Shown piece after piece: positions 20,065-27,855 of a DNA stretch of 27,855 nucleotides. Positions within the stretch are counted from its first letter, which is position 1. Each line of letters starts with the position of its first letter. Position numbers and translations under genes: made by a program. The notes below the pieces were generated by a model. The model made no database searches. It saw only the letters and a program-made list of their open reading frames with translations, and had not been told where the DNA came from. Origin of the DNA: Sphaeroforma sirkka (lineage: Eukaryota > Opisthokonta > Ichthyosporea > Ichthyophonida); contig LUCW03001497.1 of assembly GCA_001586965.3 (NCBI GenBank), positions 1 through 27,855 on the forward strand, given 5' to 3'.

Positions 20065-20187
20065 GGGTCGGGTTGAAAATTTTCTGGGGTCTGTGTGATT
20101 TCTTTGAAATGTTTTCACTTTCGCACTGTGTATGTTGAGTTCACATCTAAAGTGAGATTTCGAGTGTCAGCAGTTTGAGATGTGCTT

Positions 20188-22445
20188 GAAATATAAATAG
20201 TTCAAAAGTTGAAATATAAATAGTTCAAAAGTTGAAATATAAATAGTTCAAAGTTGAAAATAAATAGTTCAAAAGTTGAAATATAAATAGTTCAAAAGTT
20301 GAAATATAAATAGTTCAAAAGTTGAAATATAAATAGTTCAAAAAGAAATATAAATAGTTCAAAAGTGAAATATAAATAGTTCAAAAAAGTGAAATATAAA
20401 TAGTTGAAAAATAGTTCCAAAAAGTGAAATATAAATAGTTCAAAAGTGAAATATAAATAGTTCAAAAAGTGAAATATAAATAGTTCAAAAAGTGAAATAT
20501 AAATAGTCAAAAGTGAAATATAAATAGTTCAAAAGTGAAATATAAATAGTTCAAAAGTGAAATATAAATAGTTCAAAAAGTGAAACATAAATAGTGAAAT
20601 ATAAATAGTTCAAAAGTGAAATATAAATAGTTCAAAAGCTGAAACATAAAGTAGTTCAAAAGTGAAATATAAATAGTTCAAAAGTGAAACATAAATAGTC
20701 CAAAAGTGAAATATAAATAGTTCAAAAGTGAAATATAAATAGTTCAAAAGTGAAACATAAATAGTTCAAAAGTTGAAATATAAATAGTTCAAAAGTTGAA
20801 ATATAAATAATAGTCAAAAGTTGAAATATAAATAGTTCAAAAGTTGAAATATAAATAGTTCAAAAGTGAAATATAAATAGTCAAAAGTTGAAATATAAAT
20901 AGTCCAAAAGTTGAAACATAAATAGTCCAAAAGTTGAAACATAAATAGTCCAAAAGTTGAAATATAAATAGTTCAAAAGTGAAATATAAATAGTTCAAAA
21001 AAAGTGAAATATAAATAGTCCAAAAAGTGAAATATAAATAGTTCAAAAGTGAAAATATAAATAGTTCAAAAAGTGAAATATAAATAGTTCATAAAGTTCA
21101 AAAGTGAAATATAAATAGTTCAAAAAGTGAAATATAAATAGTTCAAAAGTGAAATATAAATAGTCCAAAAGTGAAATATAAATAGTCCAAAAGAAAATAA
21201 ATAGTTCAAAAGTGAAATATAAATAGTTCAAAAAGTGAAATATAAATAGTTCAAAAGTGAAATATAAATAGTCCAAAAGTTGAAATATAAATAGCGAAAA
21301 ACATAAAAGTGAAATATAAATAGTTCAAAAGTGAAATATAAATAGTTCAAAAGTGAAATATAAATAGTTCAAAAGTTGAAATATAAATAGTTCAAAAGTT
21401 GAAATATAAATAGTTCAAAAGTTCGAAATATAAATAGTTCAAAAAGTGAAATATAAATAGTTCAAAAGTGAAATATAAATAGTTCAAAAGTGAAATATAA
21501 ATAGTTCAAAAGTGAAATATAAATAGTTCAAAAGTTGAAACATAAATAGTTCAAAAAGTTGAAATATAAATAGTTCAAAAGTGAAATATAAATAGTTCAA
21601 AAGTGAAATATAAATAGTTCAAAAGTGAAATATAAATAGTTCCAAAAAGTGAAATATAAATAGTTCAAAAGTTAAATATAAATAGTTCAAAAGTTAAATA
21701 TAAATAGTTCAAAAGTTAAATATAAATAGTTCAAAAGTTAAATATAAATAGTTCAAAAGTGAAAGTGAAATATAAATAGTTCAAAAAATATAAATAGTCC
21801 GCGCGAATGAAATATAAATAGTTCAAAAGTGAAATATAAATAGTTCAAAAGAAATATAAATATAAATAGTTCAAAAGTAATATATAAATAGTTCAAAAGT
21901 TAACATAAATATAAATAATATAAGTAGTTCAAAAGTGAAACATAAATAGTTCAAAAGTGAAATATAAATAGTCCAAAAGTGAAATATAAATAGTTCAAAA
22001 GTGAAATATAAATAGTCAAAAGTTAAAATATAAATAGTTCAAAATATAAATAGTTCAAAAAAGTGAAATATAAATAGTTCAAAAAAGTGAAATATAAATA
22101 GTTCAAAAGTGAAATATAAATAGTTCAAAAGTGAAATATAAATAGTTCAAAAGTGAAATATAAATAGTTCAAAAGTTAAATATAAATAGTTCAAAAGTTA
22201 AATATAAATAGTTCAAAAGTTAATATAAATAGTTCAAAAGTTAATATAAATAGTTCAAAAGTTAATATAAATAGTTCAAAAGTTAATATAAATTCAAAAG
22301 AAATATAAATAGTTCAAAAGTTAATATATCATTCAAAAGTTCAAAAAGTTAAATAAATAGTTCAAAAAATATAAATAGGCCAAATATAAATAGTTCAAAA
22401 AAGTTAATATAAATCGTCCAAGTGCGGTATATAAATAGTTTCAAA
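20188..22445. repeat. 22-bp minisatellite, large array 3 (about 100 monomers)
   Basis: This uses the same monomer as arrays 1 and 2, joined to the LINE at the same base. Local variants form blocks: GTTGAAATATAAATAG near the LINE and around 20770-20960, GTGAAATATAAATAG through most of the middle, and GTTAAATATAAATAG from about 21670 to the right end. The last monomers (22300-22445) are degraded before the change to the Ty3-like element. Confidence 0.95.
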
Positions 22446-22507
22446 GTTCTAATATGACGTGTCTCATTTGCACCCTGCGTCAAAAGTTTTGTAAGGGGAC
22501 ACCACGC

Positions 22508-23060
22508 CTATGGGTCATGCCTGATACAATAAAGTATAAGTGCCTCCATTATATAAATCGGTACAAAACTCACTACCGTTATCAGAACATAGTACTCGGG
22601 GAAACCGAAGTCATTAAAGACGTGATAGCATAATTCTGCCACTGTTAGTGGACGTTTGTTCGGTATTGCATAAAGCAAGTTATAGCCCGAAGCCACAGAT
22701 AAGAAATGACAGATATATACATCGCCAGTATGCTTGGATCGCGGGAGTTCAACCAAATCGACTATGACTCGGCGCATCGGTTGGTCTTCTGTCACACTTT
22801 TTTTAGGGGTGCCCAACCGATCTGGTTCTTTTCACAATCAGTACAGCGTCGGTATACTTCACGTATGGTTTCTTTCAGCGCCGGGTGATCAAGCCCTGCA
22901 CGAATAGCCATTTTATAAGTATGCTCATATGCTCGATGCGTTAAATTATGTATAATTTTAACTCTACTTTCGAGCTCCTCTAAGTCAGTCAGATTCTGCG
23001 TAACGCTGGCTGGATGAAAACCATAGTCCTGTTGGAAAGGGCAACCTCAGTATCAGGAGG
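22508..23060 (-). pseudogene. Integrase region of the Ty3-like fossil
   Basis: An upstream part has an HHCC zinc-binding pattern: HRAYEHTYKMAIRAGLDHP, then RRCTDCEKN. It is followed by an integrase-core-like stretch with RVIVDLVELPRSKHTGDVYI and FNDFGFPEYY. In this family integrase inserts the DNA copy into the host genome. It is broken. Confidence 0.65.
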
Positions 23061-23100
23061 GGTAGACTTCTGAGAGACATAATTGACAACATTAGATTGT

Positions 23101-23141
23101 TTTTAGGGTTTAGGGTTTTAGGGTTTAGGGTTTAGGGTTTA
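23101..23141 (+). repeat. Interstitial telomere-type tract 4
   Basis: Five to six units mix TTTTAGGG and TTTAGGG. They lie within the Ty3-like element, between its integrase region and its methyltransferase-like region, in the same orientation as the other tracts. Confidence 0.95.
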
Positions 23142-23411
23142 TTTCGCAACTCCTGGCTGTTCTTTAAGCAGCGCTTCAAGTAGTTGAGTGCGAGCTTCAG
23201 GTTCTCTTAGAGTTTTGAGTCTTTGATCCATGGCCTTAGCTAGTTCCATGTTTTTACGATCTAATGCCGTTTCAATCGGCATTACCTCGACTGCAATCTT
23301 GTTGGGTGCATGTGTTGTACGAGTCTTGAGCTTTTGTTCAAACTCTTTAGACTCCTCTAGTTTAGCTAAGAATTCGGTTGAGGGTTTCCACTTAGTGGTA
23401 CCTGCAGGACC

Positions 23412-23798
23412 GATGCGACAAACAATGGTGTGTTTCCAAGGTGTCTTCTTAATAGAATAGGATCCCTGATACAAGAACGTGTCGGTTTCACGGTCGACAT
23501 AAATAGGTTCGTCTTGAATCATATTAATTAAATCACGTATCCATGGGTCGGAGTTACGTAAGGCACAACACAGCGTAATGGTAGATTTAGTAATATTAAC
23601 ATAATTTAACAACTGTGTGATAAGTTGACAAGGTGGGTTAGCCCATGCATTATGCTTTGATAAGTCAAGCTGAAATGCATCACCTTTAGGATGAGTCAAC
23701 GACCTATATTCAGAAACCTGTTTGTTATGTTCTGCGGCGAACATATCAACAGTAAATGGACCCCATCGTGATTGAGCGAGGTTAAACCATTTCTTATT
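23412..23798 (-). other. Methyltransferase-like domain of the Ty3-like fossil
   Basis: In an open stretch covering 23139-24176, the RNase H end (HIPGIHNHLPDMLSRL) is followed by KKWFNLAQSRWGPFTVDMFA, then GDAFQLDLSKHNAWANPPCQ. Aspartate after PF, the FAAEHNKQ block and the NPP motif fit the Dam / phage N6-adenine methyltransferase-like fold known from DIRS-type elements. NPP-x is the usual catalytic motif of such enzymes. I infer homology; activity is unknown. Confidence 0.55.
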
Positions 23799-23849
23799 TA
23801 GCATCCAATCGGTTGCTAATAACTCTTTGACTGTTTTCTGGTAGTCGGG

Positions 23850-25100
23850 CACAAGTCGAGAGAGCATGTCAGGAAGATGGTTATGTATTCCTGGAATGTG
23901 TGTTATATTAAAAGCGAACTTGGCAATAATGTCATGCCAGCGGCTCACCAACTGTGAATCAGGGTTCATATCTTTTAAGTATGTTAAAGACTTTTGATCA
24001 CAGGCGACAGTAAAGTAACTTCCATAAAGGTAGTCTTTAAACTGTCTTAGCGCAGTAACTATAGCAAGGAGCTTTTGTTTAACGGTAGGGTAATTCCGTT
24101 GACTCTTATTATAACTCTTGCTAGAGAATTGTATGTAGCGCGGTTTACCATTTATCGTTTGGTAAAAGCACTCCACCTACCGCTCGATCTGAAGCGTCGG
24201 TTGCTACTTGGAATGGGACACCAGCCACAGGGTACTGCATGATGGGTGCGTCCATTACTTTACTTTTGACTAGTTTAAATGCATCATCACATTCTTTAGT
24301 CCAAAGCTTTCCCAAAGGTCCTTTGTGCAGCCGTAGGTGACTGAAAGGCTTTAAGTAATGAGAAAGATGCGGTACCGAATCCGAGAAGAAGTTAACAAAC
24401 CCACACACAGAGTTCACATCTCTTCCAGTAATTGGTGTTGATAAATCCAACAGAAACTGTTTCTTGCCAGGATCAATTTCTACCCCTGCTGCAGATACTT
24501 TGTAGCCAAGTAAGTGTATAGTATCTTTAGCAAAAGAACACTTGTCTTCGTTAATCTTAAGTTTAGCATGATTAAGTCGCTTTAAGACTTCTTTAACGAG
24601 TTTAGCATGTTCATGTGCTGTCTTTGTAAAGATAACTATATCATCTAAATAAACTGATACGTTATACGACAGGTCCGCAAATAGTTCCATCATAACTTAT
24701 TGGAAGAAAGAAGGTAACATGTGTGTAAGCCTTCAGGTGCACCTTTAAACTGGTACTTCTTACCTTGCCAAGTAAAGGAAAAGTATTTCCTATGAGGCTC
24801 ATATATCTGTAGTTGATGGAATGCAGCTTTTAAGTCTATCTTGGAAAAGATAGTCGCACCCTCCATTTTGCGTAGTATCTCGCTTATCTTAGGTAAGGGA
24901 AAACTATGTTGCGGAATTAGTTTGTTGATTGGCGACAGGTCTAGTACTACTCTTGTTTTACTAAACGTTCCATCAGATTTATATTGATCGACCGCTAAGA
25001 GAGCTAAGTTAACTGGGGTTGCATCATAATTGATTTCAATTAGACCCTGTTTTAACCAATCTTCGATTTGGGTTTTGACAACGTCTTTGTGTCTCCAACT
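23850..25100 (-). pseudogene. Reverse transcriptase and RNase H of the Ty3-like fossil
   Basis: RT motifs seen include SPINKLIPQHSFPLPKISEI, FSKIDLKAAFHQLQI and YLDDIVIFTKTAHEHAKLVK (the catalytic Asp pair). They are followed by LLGYKVSAAGVEIDPGKK. RNase H motifs are FQVATDASDRAVGGVL, QKLLAIVTALRQFKDYLYG and HIPGIHNHLPDMLSRL. The order and wording are typical of Ty3/gypsy polyproteins. It is broken. Confidence 0.85.
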
Positions 25101-25449
25101 CACGTAGTTATGTGAAGGACACTTTAACTTAGAGAAGTCGACGTTTGTTAAGTCAAGTCTAACGTACCCATTAGAGAACTTAAACATACACCAGTCAGTT
25201 ATTGCAATCTTCCTGTTTTGTATAATTAAGTCCATAATTATATCGGTGAAGTGCGGAATCATATCCTTTGCTTCACCTTCCGGAGGTTTAGGTATCTTTA
25301 ACATATTATCATCTGACTGATCTTTATTCGGGTCTAGCCCATTAGGCAGACCAGTGAGTGTTATACCTAAACTGAGAAGATCAGTCATACCTATAATTAA
25401 ATCGTATTTCTGAGACATGTCAGTAACGATTAGGTGAGTCTTCACTTCT

Positions 25450-25700
25450 CTTCTATCTGACAACATTATGTGTGCATAGTCAATGGCTTGTTCGCAAGTA
25501 GTAACTTTGCCATTTCCCAAGATCAAATCAGTTGTTTCGTTATGAACAGCCATATCTGTAGCGTAGGCTACTCGGCGTGAATAGCAGAGACTTCAGCCCC
25601 TGAATCAAATAGTGCCATAACTACTCCATTTACGAAAACTGTTTGAAAGATACGTTCATCTCCTTTGGTATGGATTTTATTGAACATTTTCTCATAATCT
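25450..25700 (-). pseudogene. Retropepsin-like protease of the Ty3-like fossil
   Basis: The minus strand near 25590-25660 encodes VVMALFDSGAEVSAI, with the Asp-Ser-Gly-Ala active-site triad context of retropepsins. It is followed by a stretch ending KYDLIIGMTDLLSLGI, typical of the second half of such proteases. In the family it cleaves the polyprotein. Confidence 0.65.
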
Positions 25701-25733
25701 TGCTCTAGTGCACACATATGGTACTGTCAGTGC

Positions 25734-26311
25734 TTAACTTGGAAGTCCGGTAAGTCCTTGCAATCCCTCTTTGTGCCAACCGTTAGTACCCTTGCAAGTA
25801 GCACACTCTTTCATATAGTGTCCAAAATCTGGCTTGCCTGGTGCACACTTAACAGGGTCGTGTCTACCATTCCACTTGCCATTACGTTTTGTGAGGTTGT
25901 AACCACACTTCTTGCTAGGCGCTCTCACCTTCTTTTCACCTTTCGGTTCGGTAGAAGTAGAGCCAGTACCTCCCTCAGTAGTAGTGCGAGGTTTCTTAGT
26001 ACTACGCGCAGTATTAGTCTCTACTGCGTTCCGCTTATTGGGCTGGGTGTAGCTCGTGGTACTAAAGTACTCTAGTAGAGGATTGGTATGCTTGTGAACT
26101 ATCTTCTCAAAGACAGACCAAGGCATAGATCGCAAATCACCATAGGCAATAATATCATCATTGACTTTCTTAAAAGGTTAGTCCCCAGAGTCTCCATCAT
26201 CTGACAAATTAATAAATATTCGCCAGTATAGGTACGACCACCCATCCAGTATTCATATGTCATATGAGCTTTATGAAAACGTCCACAGTAAGAAAAGGAA
26301 AATGTTGCCAC
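25734..26311 (-). pseudogene. Gag-like region of the Ty3-like fossil
   Basis: Open stretches include a Thr/Lys/Arg-rich part (KRNAVETNTARSTKKPRTTT). They also include a Cys/His-containing end (CAPGKPDFGHYMKECATCKG then NGWH) that could be an atypical zinc finger. Position upstream of the protease and composition suggest Gag. There is no clear CCHC knuckle. It is broken. Confidence 0.5.
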
Positions 26312-26546
26312 ACACGTTTTGAGTATTTCGAATATAGCCTAATGAAAATTACTCTATTTTTGACCTTTTTTTTCAATGAAACAAATTTTCATAAAACGTA
26401 AAGAAATTTTCTTTGAAAAAAATATTATACACATACGAAAAATGCATTAGTGAAAACGTCCATGAGTAAGAAAAAAAATGTTGCCACACAAGTTTTGACC
26501 ATTCTGAATGTATTTAGCCTAATGAAAAGCAGTCTATTTTTTGAAC
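26275..26546. repeat. Direct duplication of about 92 bp, 177 bp apart
   Basis: 26275-26366 and 26452-26546 share GAAAACGTCCA, AATGTTGCCACACA, TAGCCTAATGAAAA and TCTATTTTT in the same order, with scattered differences. The left copy touches the start of the gag-like region. Confidence 0.85.
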
Positions 26547-26555
26547 TTGTTTTCT

Positions 26556-26588
26556 GAGGGAGGGTGAAGGGGAGGCGGAGGAGGGGGC
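26556..26588 (+). other. G-rich tract, possible G-quadruplex
   Basis: Four runs of three or more G (GAGGGAGGGTGAAGGGG, then GGAGGAGGGGG) occur in 33 bases. They are followed by a T/G-rich stretch up to about 26710. One loop is long, so the structure is only possible. Confidence 0.35.
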
Positions 26589-26802
26589 TGATATCATGCG
26601 GAAATGCTGTATTTGTATGTTTTTTTGCGCATTTATTATTTTCTTTGTTTGTTTTGTTTTGGTTTTGGTTTTTTTTGGTTGATTTTTTTGGGAATTGTTT
26701 TTTCAAAAGGGGTGACGAATATTAGTGGTAGACTATGGTTCGCTGCTACGCGAGTATGCGTTATCTGAACGTAAACGCTTATTTTATGATTTATATAGTC
26801 AG

Positions 26803-26844
26803 ACCATAGCCTTCTGATAATTTACACATTCAGAAGGCTATGGT
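26803..26844. repeat. Perfect 15-bp inverted repeat with 12-base loop
   Basis: ACCATAGCCTTCTGA (26803-26817) and TCAGAAGGCTATGGT (26830-26844) are exact reverse complements. It could form a hairpin in RNA or be the remnant of a short inverted-repeat element. There is no T-run right after it that would suggest a terminator. Confidence 0.85.
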
Positions 26845-26952
26845 TAGGCTATCTATACATGGATAGAACCCATTTCAGAGATAGCGACATCACGACGTAC
26901 GCGTATTTATATTTTATTTACGTTTTCCGAATTTGTCGAAATGTTGGTGACG

Positions 26953-26968
26953 TGACTCCTAGGAGTCA
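26953..26968. repeat. 16-bp palindrome
   Basis: TGACTCCTAGGAGTCA is its own reverse complement. Its TGACTC half resembles an AP-1/GCN4 half-site, but a regulatory role is speculation. Confidence 0.6.
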
Positions 26969-27855
26969 TGACAAAATTGTGATATTTATAGTTTATTGCG
27001 TTGTCATTGGTTTATTAAACCCTATATGACGATCACGCATTTGTGACCACCAATGGTAAGCCTTGCCTAATATGTGACTGATGTGAAGTTTGGACTATGA
27101 TTGTATTGCACTTTCCATTATCCAGAGATATTATTATTTACCAGTGACAACAACACGCACGAACACGACGGCCGCGGGGCTCGTGTACACTGATGACTCA
27201 TGAAGATCTGCAGATCCACACGAAAGCCTGAACTTTGAGGAGAGTAAATAAATACATACAACATCTCAAAGGAATACCACATTGTTTTTTTGCTGCATGT
27301 GCGGAAGGCTATTCATGCGTAGTTTTTTGCACCTAAACGCGGTACAAAGTAGCTGTAGGTCCCCCCCCATAAGTAGATAAATAAATGAGTAGCAACTAAC
27401 CACTGTACAGCATCTACTGGTTGAATCCACTAACGTTCCAAGATGCCTTTCGAGAATGAAGGCACAGCAAAGCCGCAAACCTCAAAAGTTCTGAGGTAAT
27501 ATCTTTGTTGTGTAAACGTTAAATGTGTATGTATTGTACAGACCGAGTTATCACGCACAAATATATAAGTATATACTAGCATAGGTAGTATCATCAGTCA
27601 TAGATTTGTTGACTAGTGTGTGTTGTCATAGCGATGGATTGATGATGATTAAGAACAGCTTCACCGTTATACCTTGGTACAGTCGGTACTCGACGATGCA
27701 CCATGTGACCTGCGAAATTGGACTGCAAAAGACGCACGTATCTGTGTTCAAAACAGTATCGTTGGCTTTTAAGCCTGCCTGTCTTCTGCAAGCATTCTTC
27801 TCACTTTGATCATGTTCTCCTTATATCGTTTCAGACTCGGACCATTTCTTTTTTT
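26969..27855. other. No gene recognised
   Basis: About 890 bases of mixed AT-rich DNA. Frames of 65-70 codons exist on both strands (27266-27478, 27594-27791 and 27606-27809), overlap each other in part, and lack recognisable motifs. I see no tRNA, repeat or promoter that I can support. Confidence 0.5.

Larger units (their letters stand above)
14698..20187 (-). mobile_element. Full-length LINE copy 3 with APE endonuclease and RT
   Basis: This has the same structure and nearly the same sequence as copy 2b, about 5.5 kb. Its 3' end (AAACCTTTATTTG on the plus strand) follows a TTTAGGC word at the end of the GGGCCCA tract. Its 5' end enters the 22-bp array after the word GAGATGTGCTTG, exactly as in copies 1 and 2b. 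ORF1 starts at 19958 and ORF2 at 18631, both on the minus strand. Compared with copy 2b, most differences are single-base gains or losses. Confidence 0.9.
22446..26340 (-). mobile_element. Broken Ty3-like LTR retrotransposon (fossil) with a methyltransferase-like domain
   Basis: Reading right to left it has a gag-like region (25734-26311), retropepsin-like protease (about 25450-25700), reverse transcriptase (about 24400-25100), RNase H (about 23850-24260), a methyltransferase-like domain (about 23412-23798) and an integrase region (about 22508-23060). A telomere-type tract lies inside it at 23101-23141. The domain order and the RT style are Ty3/gypsy-like. Long stretches read open, so it is not very old, but it is broken, with several interruptions. 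I cannot identify paired LTRs: the left side meets the minisatellite and the right side meets AT-rich DNA. Confidence 0.8.

Noticed and set aside
23101-23141. True chromosome end at a TTTAGGG tract
   Set aside because: All tracts are short and followed by several kilobases of other sequence, so they are internal.

Overview
This is eukaryotic, repeat-dominated DNA; I recognise no host gene in it. Short tracts of TTTAGGG and TTTTAGGG, all in the same orientation, occur at four places and probably also at a fifth (14318-14697). That repeat type fits green plants and algae, oomycetes, and alveolates such as apicomplexans, dinoflagellates and Perkinsus. The window alone does not settle the organism. 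The overall picture is a subtelomere made of stacked retroelements.

Layout. 1-1813 holds a divergent, internally shortened minus-strand LINE. 1814-1925 is a short 22-bp minisatellite. 1926-5526 holds tandem units of about 500 bp, AT microsatellites and a broken minus-strand LTR element that stops at a telomere-type tract (5527-5558). 5559-6412 is a 5'-truncated LINE copy. Another telomere-type tract (6413-6442) is followed by a full-size LINE (6443-11948) whose 5' end runs into a large 22-bp array (11949-14317). A GGGCCCA-rich tract of 7-bp periodicity (14318-14697) leads into a second full-size LINE (14698-20187), again with a large 22-bp array at its 5' end (20188-22445). 22446-26340 is a broken minus-strand Ty3-like LTR element carrying a methyltransferase-like domain and a telomere-type tract (23101-23141). 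26341-27855 holds a duplication, a hairpin and otherwise unassigned DNA.

How the parts fit. The three LINE copies whose 3' ends lie in the window all join telomere-type DNA at that end. All three copies whose 5' ends are visible join the same minisatellite at the same base. A LINE transcript (minus strand) would end in CCCTAAA-type sequence, which is complementary to the TTTAGGG overhang of a chromosome end. The order and orientation therefore look like repeated end-attachment: telomere, LINE plus satellite, telomere, LINE plus satellite, with the chromosome end to the right. This is the same topology as Drosophila HeT-A/TART arrays, and it recalls the telomere-directed TRAS/SART LINEs of Bombyx. 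The LINE encodes a coiled-coil ORF1 and an APE-endonuclease/reverse-transcriptase ORF2, joined by an ATGA stop/start overlap.

Caution. The two full LINE copies look nearly identical but differ by many one-base indels, and the GGGCCCA tract resembles a known nanopore miscall of telomere repeats. Some frame breaks may therefore be sequencing errors rather than decay.
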